A stretch of 64,000 bases of DNA, taken from assembly GCA_937959265.1 (NCBI GenBank), contig CALGMA010000002.1, forward strand, positions 40,207 to 104,206. Reading direction: 5' to 3'. Both the position numbers and the translations under genes were made by a program. This DNA is from an uncultured Anaerolineae bacterium (GTDB lineage: Bacteria; Chloroflexota; Anaerolineae; J036; Brachytrichaceae). Shown piece after piece: positions 28,691-38,299 of the stretch (positions within the stretch are counted from its first letter, which is position 1; every line of letters begins with the position of its first letter). The notes under the pieces were generated by a model that saw only the letters and a program-made list of their open reading frames with translations, had not been told where the DNA came from and made no database searches.

Positions 28691-30118
28691 GTGAAACTGC
28701 CATCCTTCTTCCGGCGTTCGCCCCCACGCGTCTTTGTCGTGGGACTGGACTGCGCCGCGCCCGAGCTGGTGTTCGGCCACTGGCGCAGCGATTTACCCAA
28801 CTTGTCGCGCCTGATCACCGGCGGTCTATGGGGCGAGCTGGAATCTTGCATCCCAGCGATTACCGTGCCGGCATGGAGTTCGATGCTCTCCTCGCACGAT
28901 CCCGGCGTGCTCGGCATCTACGGATTTCGCAACCGCGCGGATACTTCCTACGGGCACATGACTACCGCGAACGCGACGCACGTTACAAAGAAGCGCGTAT
29001 GGGATTACCTGACCGAGGCCGGCAAGCGCAGCATCATCATCGGTGTCCCGCAGACCTTCCCTGTGAAGCCGCTCAACGGCTGCCTGATCTCGGACTTCCT
29101 CACGCCGGGCCAGCACAGTCCGTTCGCTTACCCTCCTCAACTCAAAGATCAGGTGCTGCGCATTGCGCCGGACTACGCATTCGATGTCAAAGAGTTCCGC
29201 ACCGATGACAAAGATTGGCTGCTCCGGCAAATCTATGCCATGACCGAGGCGCGTTGCAGGGTGGTGGACGCGCTGCTGACCAGCGAGCGGTGGGACTTCT
29301 TCATGGTGATGGAGATCGGCGTGGATCGCATTCATCACGGCTTTTGGCACTACCATGACCTGCGGCACTTTCGCTATCAGCCCGGCAACCCCTATGAGCG
29401 CGCCATCCACGATTACTACGTGTATCTGGATGCCAGGATTGGCGAATGGCTGAAGATGATTCCCGAGGACGCCATCGTGCTGGTCGTGTCCGACCACGGC
29501 GCGAAGCGCATGGATGGCGGCATTTGCCTGAACGAGTGGCTATGGCGCGAAGGATACCTGGCGCTAAAGGAAGCGCCGCCGCCAGGCCAAATCGTCACGC
29601 TGGAGAAGCTGATCGAGCAAGGCGCAGTGGATTGGTCGCGCACGCGGGCATGGGGCAGCGGCGGCTACTACGGCCGGGTGTTTCTCAACGTGCAGGGACG
29701 CGAGCCGGAGGGGGTGATTTCACCTAATGAATACGAGGCCGTGCGCGACGCATTGGCAGAGCGGCTTGCTGCCATCCCGGACCATCACGGCAAAGCCATC
29801 GGCACGCGCACCTTCAAGCCGCAGGAGATTTACCAGCAGGTCAACGGCGTCGCGCCGGATTTGATCGTGTATTTCGGCGATCTGTTCTGGCGTTCGGTTG
29901 GCTCGCTGGGCCACGACGGCATCTACACCTTCGACAACGACACCGGGCCAGATGACTGCAATCACGCCCAACACGGGCTGTTCATCTGGTGTGACCCACG
30001 CCGTCCCGGCGGCGGCCGCAAAGTCGAGGGCGCGCAGTTGATGGACATTGCGCCGACGGTGCTGCGGGCGCTTGGCCTGCCTGTGCCGGCGCCAATGCAA
30101 GGCAGGACATTGGCCTGA
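28691..30118 (+). CDS. AlkP-superfamily type I phosphodiesterase/nucleotide pyrophosphatase
   Basis: 475 aa. Motifs in order: VFVVGLDCAAPELVF (first metal site), ITVPAWSSMLSSHDPGVLGIYGF (Thr/Ser nucleophile region), FMVMEIGVDRIHHGFWHY, VLVVSDHGAKRMDGGICLNEWL (second metal site) and HAQHGLFIW. The pattern is the phosphodiesterase/nucleotide pyrophosphatase branch; substrates in bacteria are mostly unknown. GTG start at 28691 with TAGAAT 8 bases upstream and no signal peptide. It is divergent from another superfamily member and convergent with rel, with a 5-base gap. Confidence 0.86.
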   Translation: MKLPSFFRRSPPRVFVVGLDCAAPELVFGHWRSDLPNLSRLITGGLWGELESCIPAITVPAWSSMLSSHDPGVLGIYGFRNRADTSYGHMTTANATHVTKKRVWDYLTEAGKRSIIIGVPQTFPVKPLNGCLISDFLTPGQHSPFAYPPQLKDQVLRIAPDYAFDVKEFRTDDKDWLLRQIYAMTEARCRVVDALLTSERWDFFMVMEIGVDRIHHGFWHYHDLRHFRYQPGNPYERAIHDYYVYLDARIGEWLKMIPEDAIVLVVSDHGAKRMDGGICLNEWLWREGYLALKEAPPPGQIVTLEKLIEQGAVDWSRTRAWGSGGYYGRVFLNVQGREPEGVISPNEYEAVRDALAERLAAIPDHHGKAIGTRTFKPQEIYQQVNGVAPDLIVYFGDLFWRSVGSLGHDGIYTFDNDTGPDDCNHAQHGLFIWCDPRRPGGGRKVEGAQLMDIAPTVLRALGLPVPAPMQGRTLA

Positions 30119-30123
30119 GCGTC

Positions 30124-32577
30124 TCACCGGCTGCGCCCACCGAACACGCGGTTGACTTCGAAGACGTTCCTGACCTGCTTGAGTCTGTTCATCAACGGCA
30201 CAACCTGATCGGCATTCGCTAGCTCGGCCTTGAGCCACACCTGCGCTTCGCCATGTTGCAAGTCGCGTTTGACGATGCTCACGTCGGTAATGTTGATTTT
30301 GTTCTCCGCCAGCACCTGGGTGAGCTCAGCCAGCAGGCCGGGGCGCTCGGCGGCGGTGACCATGAACTGTGCAGGGTACGTCTCGTTGGAACTGCCGACG
30401 TAGACGACTTCGATCAAGCGCTCCTGCTCGGCGTTGAGGATGTTCTTGCAGTCGCGCCGATGCACCTTAACGCCTTGACCGCGCGTGACATAGCCGATCA
30501 CCGGATCGCCGGGCAGCGGGTTACAGCACTGCGCCGGCGTGCAATACATACCATGCACGCCGGCGACGATAAACTGACCGCCCTTCGCCGGCGCGCCGCC
30601 GTTACGCTTGGATCGGATCAGGCTGGTCAAGCCGGCCAGGCCGGGTAGCCATTCTTCGCGTTGTTTCTGCCGGCGGCGCTCCTCTTCCAGCACGCGCGAC
30701 GACACGCTCATCAGCGTGATAGTGCCGTAGCCCAACTTCTCCAGGAAGTCCTCCTCTTTGCCCGGCTCTACGTTGAACAGGCGATAAACGTCAGTTAACT
30801 TCATCCAATCCGACACACCCATGCGCTTGAGTTCACGCTCGATCATCTCGCGGCCAGCAGCGATGTTTTGCGCGCGATCTTGCCTGCGGAACCACTGGCG
30901 CACCTTGTTTCGCGCCGCCGAGGTCGCGATATAGGATGGATCGTGCAACCAGTCGCGGCTGGGCTGGGCATTCGGCCGGGTGATTACCTCGACCTGGTCG
31001 CCGTTCTTGAGTTTGTAGGTCAGCGGCTCCATGCGCCCGTTCACCTTGCCGCCCCGGCAATGGTCGCCGATCTCGGTATGGATGCGATAGGCAAAGTCGA
31101 GGATGGTCGAGCCGGCAGGCAGCTCGATCAACTTGCCCTTGGGGGTGAAGCAGAAGACGGTGTCCTTGAACTGATCGGTCTTCAGCGCATCCACAAACGA
31201 TGTGGCGTCCTCAGCTTCGCTGCCGATGGACTTGATGGCCTCGCGCAGTTGCTCGATGTGCTTTTGATATGCGCCGCTGATCTGTGCGTCGTCTTTGTAG
31301 AGCCAGTGTGCGGCAACGCCATATTCGGCAGCCCGGTGCATCGCCCGCGTGCGGATTTGCACCTCCAACGTTTTGCCGTCTTCGGTGATCACCGCAGTGT
31401 GCAGGCTCTGGTAGCGGTTGTCTTTCGGCACAGCGATATAGTCATCGAACTCGCCGGGAATGGGCTTCCACAGCCGATGCACGATGCCGAGCACGATGTA
31501 GCAGGTCTGCACAGCCGGCTGCGCCATCAATTGCGCTTGCTCGGCCAGCCTGCGTTCGCGGTTCTTGGCGGCGCGATCCTGCTGCGCCTCTCGTTGCAGC
31601 TCGTCCACGATCGCATCCACGTTCACTTCGCCACCTTCGTCGTCCGCCGGTAGATCAGGCGAGGGAGGGGCTTCGGGCGCTTCGTCGCTGCCGTCTTCAA
31701 TGACGACACGGATGGCTTGCGTATCGTTAATCTGGTCGAACGAGACATTCTTGCGCTGCATCTTGCGCCAGATGCTGTAAATTTGTTTAGCGCGGCCGGT
31801 GATTTCGACATGATAGATGCCGGCCTCGGCCAAGGCGTCCCGCAGCGCCAGAATGTAACGGCGCACGCGCCGTTCGCGCTCCTCCGCGCCGGCCTCCACC
31901 ATGCGCGAGAGGAAGGCGTACTGATCGGGATCCGCGTAGCGGAAGCCCAGGTCTTCGAGCTGTATCTTCCACTCCCAGATGCCCAGCCGGTTAGCCAGCG
32001 GCGCATAGATGTCCAGCGTCTCGCGCGCGATGCGGCGCTGCTTCTCCGGCGGCAGCGCGTCCAACGTGTGCATGTTGTGCAGCCGGTCGGCCAGCTTGAT
32101 CAGCACCACGCGCACATCCTCGGCCAGGCCGAGCATCATCTTGCGCAAACTCTCAGCGTCACGCTCGGTGCGGTAGTTGAACGTCTGCGGCGCTCCATCA
32201 GATGCGCCTTCACCGGCGGTGAACTCGCGCTTGATGCCTTCGCGCTTGCTGAGCTTAGTCACGGCATCCACGAGCTTGGCAATCTCATCGCCGAACTGGG
32301 CGCGGATGTCGTCTACTGTGACCGGTGTATCTTCGGCCACGTCGTGCAATAACGCTGCTGCGATGGTCGGAGGATCAAGCTTGGTCTGGGCGAGGATGCC
32401 CGCCACGGCCAACGGGTGCGTGATGTACGGCTCGCCGGTCGAGCGTTTCTGGTCAATGTGCGCCGCTTCGGCCAAGCGATAGGCACGCTCGATCAGCGCA
32501 AGGTCTGCGCTGCTGCTCCGTGGCGCCATCAGGCTGAGCAGCTCATCAAGGGATTTGACCGCACGGTGCTCCTCCAT
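30124..32577 (-). CDS. rel: Bifunctional (p)ppGpp synthetase/hydrolase Rel
   Basis: 817 aa, longer than the usual 720-760. HD hydrolase domain with HDVAEDT (78-84) and the YAPLANRLGIWEWK segment (191-204); synthetase domain with AKQIYSIWRKMQRK (263-276), DDYIAVPKDNRYQSLHTAV (378-396) and LEVQIRT; TGS domain (VFCFTPKGKLIELPAGST); C-terminal zinc-finger/ACT regions (HRRDCKN; ERPGLLAELTQVLAENKINITDV). An acidic, then basic, low-complexity insertion of about 60 residues (about 297-356) splits the synthetase domain, and a smaller one lies near 115-138 in the hydrolase domain. The stringent-response alarmone enzyme is cytosolic and ribosome-linked. A TAGAAT -10 is 36 bases upstream of the start. 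Confidence 0.95.
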   Translation of the reverse strand: MEEHRAVKSLDELLSLMAPRSSSADLALIERAYRLAEAAHIDQKRSTGEPYITHPLAVAGILAQTKLDPPTIAAALLHDVAEDTPVTVDDIRAQFGDEIAKLVDAVTKLSKREGIKREFTAGEGASDGAPQTFNYRTERDAESLRKMMLGLAEDVRVVLIKLADRLHNMHTLDALPPEKQRRIARETLDIYAPLANRLGIWEWKIQLEDLGFRYADPDQYAFLSRMVEAGAEERERRVRRYILALRDALAEAGIYHVEITGRAKQIYSIWRKMQRKNVSFDQINDTQAIRVVIEDGSDEAPEAPPSPDLPADDEGGEVNVDAIVDELQREAQQDRAAKNRERRLAEQAQLMAQPAVQTCYIVLGIVHRLWKPIPGEFDDYIAVPKDNRYQSLHTAVITEDGKTLEVQIRTRAMHRAAEYGVAAHWLYKDDAQISGAYQKHIEQLREAIKSIGSEAEDATSFVDALKTDQFKDTVFCFTPKGKLIELPAGSTILDFAYRIHTEIGDHCRGGKVNGRMEPLTYKLKNGDQVEVITRPNAQPSRDWLHDPSYIATSAARNKVRQWFRRQDRAQNIAAGREMIERELKRMGVSDWMKLTDVYRLFNVEPGKEEDFLEKLGYGTITLMSVSSRVLEEERRRQKQREEWLPGLAGLTSLIRSKRNGGAPAKGGQFIVAGVHGMYCTPAQCCNPLPGDPVIGYVTRGQGVKVHRRDCKNILNAEQERLIEVVYVGSSNETYPAQFMVTAAERPGLLAELTQVLAENKINITDVSIVKRDLQHGEAQVWLKAELANADQVVPLMNRLKQVRNVFEVNRVFGGRSR

Positions 32578-32677
32578 CCCGCTTAGGCGCCTCGCCCGCC
32601 TTTCACACCTTCTATTCTAATCGCGGAAAGCTGTCTCGAAAGGGCCGGGGTAAACTACCTGATACGACCCACCCTTG

Positions 32678-32732
32678 GAGCCTATCCGGCAATGAAATGC
32701 TCTGGATAGGCAAGGGCAATGCCTTCGCCAAC
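32678..32732. repeat. Dispersed palindromic element, copy D
   Basis: GCCTATCC (32680-32687) and GGATAGGC (32704-32711) form perfect 8-base arms; next to them GGCAAGGGCA and TGCCTTCGCC form the family core, diverged. GAGCCTATCCGG at the left end is the inverse of the right end of copy C. It lies between the divergent rel and PreP-like genes. Confidence 0.65.
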
Positions 32733-32796
32733 CAGGCTCACTGTACGCTGTGCGTCATCGGATAGCCCCTCAGCCGCCGGTGGTATCCTCTCCACC

Positions 32797-35718
32797 ATGA
32801 GCGTTATCCATGGCTTCGAGCTGGTTCGTGAAGAGACCATCCCTGAGATCAACTCGACGGCGCGGCTTTATCGCCACGCCAAGACCGGTGCGCAGTTGCT
32901 TTCGCTGATCAACGATGACGAGAACAAAGTCTTCGGCATCGCATTCGCCACGCCGCCGCAGGATTCGACCGGCCTCCCCCATATCCTCGAACACAGCGTG
33001 CTGTGCGGCTCGCGCAAATATCCGGTCAAAGAGCCATTCATCGAGCTGGCCAAAGGGTCGCTGAACACTTTCCTGAACGCGATGACGTATCCCGATCGCA
33101 CCATCTACCCGGTCGCCAGCCAGAACGTCAAAGACCTCTATAACCTGATAGACGTATACCTCGACGCAGTGTTTTACCCGCGCATCACGCCGTGGACGCT
33201 CATGCAGGAAGGTTGGCATTATGAGCTGGAAGCCCCCGACCAGCCGCTACAGTTGAAGGGCGTCGTCTTCAACGAGATGAAGGGGGCCTACTCATCGCCC
33301 GATAACGTGCTCGCCCGCACGATTCAGCATACGCTCTTCCCCGACACTGTCTATGGGTTCGACTCCGGCGGCGACCCGGCAGTCATTCCCGACCTGACCT
33401 ACGCGCAGTTCAAAAAGTTCCACGAGACGTACTATCACCCCTCCAACGCGCGCATCGTCTTCTATGGCAACGACGACCCCGAAGAGCGGCTGCGCTATCT
33501 GGATGCCTGGTTGAGCGCGTTCGACCGCATCGAGGTGAAGCCGGAGATCGGCCTACAACCGCGCTGGCAGGCGCCGCGACGCATCGTTGAGCACTACGAT
33601 GCCGGCGACGAGCCGCAGGCCAAGCGCGGCATGGTCTCGATCAACTGGCTGCTGACCGACGAAAGCGACCCGGAGACGGCGCTTGCCCTCAACATTCTGT
33701 CGCACATGCTGGTGGGCACGCCGGCCTCGCCCTTGCGCAAGGCGCTGATCGACAGCGGGCTCGGCGAGAACTTGACCAGCAGCGGCTACGATGACGAGCT
33801 GCGCCAGTCCACGTTCTCCGTTGGATTGAAAGGCATGAATCCCGCCGACGCCGATAAGCTGGAGCAACTGGTGCTCGATACCTTGGCAAAACTGGCCCGC
33901 GACGGGTTCGAGCCGGATCAGGTTGAGGCCTCGGTCAACACCATCGAGTTCCGTCTGCGCGAGAGCAACTTCGGCAGCTTCCCGCGCGGCATCGTCTTCA
34001 TGACCGTGGCGCTGCAAACCTGGCTCTACGGCGGCGATCCGTTTGCGCCGTTGGCCTTCGAGCGGCCGCTGCAGTCCATCAAGGATCGTCTGGGGCGCGG
34101 CGAACCGGTCTTCACCGACTTGATCCAAAAATACTTCCTCGATAACCCGCACCGCACTACGGTGATCCTGACCCCCGACGCAACGGTGCGCCAAGAACTG
34201 GCCGCGAAAGAGCGCGCCCGGCTGGATGCGGCGCGCGCGCAAATGAGCGACGCCGACATTCAGCGCATCCTCGCCGAAACTCAGACGCTCAAGGAGATGC
34301 AGCTCATGCCCGACCCGCCCGAGGCGCTGGCCGCTATCCCTTCGCTCAAGCTCAGCGACCTTGACCGTCACAACAAAGTAATTCCCATCGAAGTCCTCGA
34401 TGGGCCGGACGGCGCGACGATTCTGTATCACGACCTCTTTACCAACGGCATCGTCTACATTGATCTCGGCTTCGACCTGCACACCCTGCCGCCTGAAGAT
34501 GTGCCGTATGCCGCGCTGATGGGCCGCGTCCTGCTGCAGATGGGCACGGACAAAGAGGATTTCGTCAAGCTACTGCAGCGCATCGGGCGAAAGACCGGTG
34601 GCATCAGCCCTAGCACGTTGAACACCATCTCACGCGAGAGCCGCCAAGCCGTCGGGCGCTTCTTCCTGCGCGCCAAGAGCACCGTCGCCCAGTTCGACGA
34701 CCTGCTCGACATCCTGCGCGATGTGCTGCTGAACGCCCGGCTCGACAACCGCGAACGCTTCAAACAGATCGTGTTGGAGAACAAGGCCGGCATGGAGAGC
34801 AGCCTCGTCCCCAGCGGCCATGCGTTTGTCAACGTTCGCCTGCGATCGGCTTTCGGCCAGTCCGACTGGGCTGCGGAGCAGATCGGCGGCGTGAGCCAGC
34901 TCTTCTTCCTGCGCCGGCTGGCCGAACAAGTGGAGCGCGACTGGGACGGTGTGCTGGCCCGGCTGATTCGGGTGCGCGACCGGCTGATCACGCGCCAGGG
35001 CATGGTCGCAAACGTCACGCTCGACGCAAAGAATTGGGATGCGTTACAGCCGAGGCTGCGCGACTTCATCACACAGCTCCCGATCATCCATCATCCACCG
35101 TCCGACTGGCCTGACGGCGGCGAAGCCGGCAACGAAGGGCTGACCATCCCGGCGCAGGTCAACTATGTAGGCAAGGGCACAGACCTCTATGCGCTCGGCC
35201 ACAAGCTGAGCGGGACCTGGCTGCCGGTGCAGAACTACCTGCGCACCGGCTACTTGTGGGAGCGCGTGCGCATGCAGGGCGGCGCCTACGGTGGCTTCTG
35301 CACCTTCGACGTGCGCAGCGGCGCATTTACCTTCCTCTCATACCGCGACCCCAACCTGCTCGGCACGATTCGCAACTACGACAGCGCCGCCGCCTTCCTG
35401 CGCCAGCACCCGCCCGGCGAAGAGGAGGTGACGCGCACCATCATTGGCGTGATCGGCGATATGGACGACTACATGCTGCCCGACGCCAAGGGCTTCACTT
35501 CGATGGTGCGTTACCTGGCTAGCGATACCGAGGAAGCGCGCCAGCGCATCCGCGACGAAGTGCTCGGCACCACGCCACGGGATTTCGCGCGTTTCGCAGA
35601 CATCCTGGATGATGTGAACGCGCACGGCCGTGTCGTGGTGATGGGCGCGCCGCAGAACATCGAAAGTGCCAACGTCGAGATGGGCGATGCCTGGCTGAGT
35701 GTAACCAGGGTGATGTAG
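32797..35718 (+). CDS. M16C metalloprotease (PreP/presequence protease-like)
   Basis: 973 aa zinc peptidase of the insulinase superfamily. The inverted zinc motif HILEH (HxxEH) is followed by SVLCGSRKYPVKEPFIELAKGS and NAMTYPDRTIYPVAS, characteristic of the PreP/Cym1 subfamily; the distal metal-ligand Glu lies in VVFNEMKGAYSSPD. Two homologous halves with a long linker, usual length. No signal peptide. It probably clears short peptides in the cytosol. The ATG at 32797 gives the family start (MSVIHGFELV) and lies 7 bases after TATCCT. Convergent with the Lon-related gene, 2 bases between stops. Confidence 0.93.
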   Translation: MSVIHGFELVREETIPEINSTARLYRHAKTGAQLLSLINDDENKVFGIAFATPPQDSTGLPHILEHSVLCGSRKYPVKEPFIELAKGSLNTFLNAMTYPDRTIYPVASQNVKDLYNLIDVYLDAVFYPRITPWTLMQEGWHYELEAPDQPLQLKGVVFNEMKGAYSSPDNVLARTIQHTLFPDTVYGFDSGGDPAVIPDLTYAQFKKFHETYYHPSNARIVFYGNDDPEERLRYLDAWLSAFDRIEVKPEIGLQPRWQAPRRIVEHYDAGDEPQAKRGMVSINWLLTDESDPETALALNILSHMLVGTPASPLRKALIDSGLGENLTSSGYDDELRQSTFSVGLKGMNPADADKLEQLVLDTLAKLARDGFEPDQVEASVNTIEFRLRESNFGSFPRGIVFMTVALQTWLYGGDPFAPLAFERPLQSIKDRLGRGEPVFTDLIQKYFLDNPHRTTVILTPDATVRQELAAKERARLDAARAQMSDADIQRILAETQTLKEMQLMPDPPEALAAIPSLKLSDLDRHNKVIPIEVLDGPDGATILYHDLFTNGIVYIDLGFDLHTLPPEDVPYAALMGRVLLQMGTDKEDFVKLLQRIGRKTGGISPSTLNTISRESRQAVGRFFLRAKSTVAQFDDLLDILRDVLLNARLDNRERFKQIVLENKAGMESSLVPSGHAFVNVRLRSAFGQSDWAAEQIGGVSQLFFLRRLAEQVERDWDGVLARLIRVRDRLITRQGMVANVTLDAKNWDALQPRLRDFITQLPIIHHPPSDWPDGGEAGNEGLTIPAQVNYVGKGTDLYALGHKLSGTWLPVQNYLRTGYLWERVRMQGGAYGGFCTFDVRSGAFTFLSYRDPNLLGTIRNYDSAAAFLRQHPPGEEEVTRTIIGVIGDMDDYMLPDAKGFTSMVRYLASDTEEARQRIRDEVLGTTPRDFARFADILDDVNAHGRVVVMGAPQNIESANVEMGDAWLSVTRVM

Positions 35719-35720
35719 CC

Positions 35721-38195
35721 TCACGAAGACGGCACAACCGGATCGGCCGGCGGCTCGGGCGGCGGAGGCGGCATTTCCGGTTCGGGACGACGTGGTTGGA
35801 GCGTTTCCGGATCCTCGTCTTTGTCGCCTTTGCGCCGGCTGTCCAGTTTCTCGTCCATCTCGCGCAGGATCGCCTCGACGCGCGCGTGCAGCGTGCCCTC
35901 CGGGAAGCGACCATCCGCGCCGCGCGCGCCTGCCGGCATGCCGAACATCAACTCGATCAGGTCGTCTACATGCTCGACAGCGATGACTTTGAACAGGCCA
36001 TCGCGCACCGCCGCAACGACGTCCTCGCGCAGCATCAAGTCTTCGATGTTGGCGGCCGGGATGATCACCCCATGCGTGCCGTCCAAGCCGCGCGCCTGGC
36101 ACACGTCAAAGAAGCCCTCGACCTTCGTATTCACACCGCCGACTGGGCGGACGAAGCCGAACTGGTCGAGCGTGCCGGTCAGCGCATAGTGCTGTGGAAT
36201 GGGCAGGCCGGTCACCGCCGACAACATCGCGATTAACAGTGCGCACGACGCGCTGTCGCCTTCGTGGCTGCCATAGCTCTGCTCGAATGTGACGTTGGCC
36301 GTCAACGTCAGCGACCGTTCGACCGAGTATAAGCCGCTCAGGTAGCTATCCACGATCGCGAGGCCTTTGTTGTGTGTCGCGTCGGTGAAGTTCACGTTGC
36401 GGTCAATGTCGCTGATGCCGCCGCGCGCGAGGTAGCTGCGTGCCGTGACGCGGCTGGGCTGCGCGAACTCATACTCGCCCAGATCGAACACCGATAGCGC
36501 GTTGATTTGCCCGACAGCGCTGCCGGCCGTTTGTACATAGTAGAAGCCCTGCAGCAAATACTCGCGCTGATCCTCCTCACGGCGGTTGAGCCGCTGGCGG
36601 CGTTCACGCAGCGCCGTGCGCACGTCCTCGGCGCTCACGGCGGCGCGGCCGGCATGCCTCGCCCAGAATGCCGCTTCGCGTGCAACATCAGCGATCTCGC
36701 TGAAGCGCGTGGTGAGCTTGCGTTGGTCTTCGACATAGCGCGAGCCGTGCTCCACCATGGCCGCGACGCCCGTCCGGTCGAAGGCCATCAGATCCTCATC
36801 TTTCATGCGGTTGCGCAGGAAGCGCGCATAGGCCAGCTCGTTCTCCGGCGTGCGCGGCATGTGCGCACTGAACTCAGCTTTGACCTTGAACAGCGCGCTG
36901 AAGTCCTCGTCGCGGCTGGCCACCCAGTAGTCGGTCGCGTTACCGAGCAAGATGACCTTGACGTCAAGCGGGATGGGCTGTGGCTCCAGCGTCGGCGCAG
37001 TGACCAGTTGTGCCTGCGCGTTCGGCTCCTCGATCACGACCGAACCTCTGAGCAGGCAACGTTTGAGTGCAGACCAGGCATCATCGAAACGGAACACGTC
37101 GCGCGCACGCACGATGAGATAGCCGCCGTTGGCGCGGTGGAGCGCACCCGGCTGCAGCATCATGTGGCTGACGCTGCCGGCGAGGGTAGGATCGTTCGCG
37201 ATGGTCAATGCGCGGTCAAGCCGGCCGACGAGGTTGAAATAGGTGGGGTAATCTTCCACATACACTGGCGCGCCACACGTGTCGCAATTGTTTACCAGCA
37301 CATTGACGCGATAGCAATTTAGGAAGACCTGGAAAGCTGTCGGTGTCGTCTCGACGCCGCCACGATTCACCGGCTTGAAGAGTGCGACGTTCGCGACAAG
37401 GTTGTCGTGCGCTGCGCGCAGATAGGCCTCGATAGCCGGGCGATGCGCTTCATCGGCCAGGTCCGCCAGTTGACCCGCAATGCCCTCCACCAACGGGGCA
37501 GTAACCAAGCGCGCGATCTGCGCATCCAGGCTGGCCAGCGCTGCACGCGCTTCGCGTTCCGCGTTGTAGATGCGCCGGAGCGCGTCGTCCAGCGCATCAT
37601 TCAGGTGTGCCTGCTGTTCGAGCTGACCTTCGATGGGGTGAGGATCACCCGCCGGCGCGATCACCAGGCCGGACGCTGTGCGCGTGAGCGTGAAGCCGAC
37701 CTGTAAGGCCTGGGATTGCACCTGCGCAAGTTCCTCGCTTTGTATCCGTTGCAACTGCGCCGTGATCGCGTCGGCGGCATCGTCGTATTCATCGGTCTCG
37801 AAGGCGCGGGGAAGCTTTCGCAGCACCTGGGCGATGGCGTCTTCCATCAAGTCGCGCAGGCGTGTTGCCTGGCCGGCCCGCAGCCGCAGGGCGATCGGCT
37901 TGCGCGGCTCGGCGAAGTTGTGGACGTAGGCCCAGTCGCTGGCTTGTGCGGCCTTAGGTGCAGTGCGCTCCAAATAGCGCCGGATAGCTGTGGCGCGTCC
38001 GGTGCCTTCCGGACCCACCACGAACAGGTTGTAGCCCGGACCGGCCATGCTGACGCCAAAGTCAATGGCGCGCACTGCACGCGGCTGACCGAAGATGTCG
38101 TCGGTATATGGCAGCTCAGCGGTGGTCTCGAACGGGAAGGAGTGTGGATCGCACAATCGGCGAACATGCTCTGCAGTGAGGTAGGTAATAGCCAT
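35721..38195 (-). CDS. Lon-related ATP-dependent protease (AAA_32/LonB-like)
   Basis: 824 aa. N-terminal region LPYTDDIFGQPRAVRAIDFGV, Walker A-like VVGPEGTGRATAIR (Arg in place of Lys is common in this family), then a Walker B-like stretch (HRANGGYLIVRARDVF), a CDTCG motif and a C-terminal Lon protease domain with the Ser-Lys dyad: Ser in HEGDSASCALL and Lys in GGVNTKVEGFF. The tail is acidic then proline-rich (PEMPPPPPEPPADP). It belongs to the E. coli YcbZ-type group, whose substrates are poorly known. ATG 38195 follows GGTGG; a GTG at 38201 is possible. It lies 98 bases downstream of dnaN on the same strand. Confidence 0.9.
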   Translation of the reverse strand: MAITYLTAEHVRRLCDPHSFPFETTAELPYTDDIFGQPRAVRAIDFGVSMAGPGYNLFVVGPEGTGRATAIRRYLERTAPKAAQASDWAYVHNFAEPRKPIALRLRAGQATRLRDLMEDAIAQVLRKLPRAFETDEYDDAADAITAQLQRIQSEELAQVQSQALQVGFTLTRTASGLVIAPAGDPHPIEGQLEQQAHLNDALDDALRRIYNAEREARAALASLDAQIARLVTAPLVEGIAGQLADLADEAHRPAIEAYLRAAHDNLVANVALFKPVNRGGVETTPTAFQVFLNCYRVNVLVNNCDTCGAPVYVEDYPTYFNLVGRLDRALTIANDPTLAGSVSHMMLQPGALHRANGGYLIVRARDVFRFDDAWSALKRCLLRGSVVIEEPNAQAQLVTAPTLEPQPIPLDVKVILLGNATDYWVASRDEDFSALFKVKAEFSAHMPRTPENELAYARFLRNRMKDEDLMAFDRTGVAAMVEHGSRYVEDQRKLTTRFSEIADVAREAAFWARHAGRAAVSAEDVRTALRERRQRLNRREEDQREYLLQGFYYVQTAGSAVGQINALSVFDLGEYEFAQPSRVTARSYLARGGISDIDRNVNFTDATHNKGLAIVDSYLSGLYSVERSLTLTANVTFEQSYGSHEGDSASCALLIAMLSAVTGLPIPQHYALTGTLDQFGFVRPVGGVNTKVEGFFDVCQARGLDGTHGVIIPAANIEDLMLREDVVAAVRDGLFKVIAVEHVDDLIELMFGMPAGARGADGRFPEGTLHARVEAILREMDEKLDSRRKGDKDEDPETLQPRRPEPEMPPPPPEPPADPVVPSS

Positions 38196-38299
38196 AGCCA
38201 CCGCAAAGATCAGCTAATGCCGGCATGCGCACAGCAACACGTGCACCCCCCACATCCGCTCAGTTCATCGCCCATGGCTCAAAGCGCGTAGCGCGCAGC

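Noticed and set aside
33345..33365. tRNA T-loop-like GGTTCGACTCC string
   Set aside because: It lies inside the PreP-like coding sequence and no acceptor or anticodon stem can be formed around it.
35721..38195. Defective Walker A (Arg for Lys) in the Lon-related protease
   Set aside because: A GTGR form is, as far as I know, usual in this AAA_32 family, so it is not evidence of inactivation.
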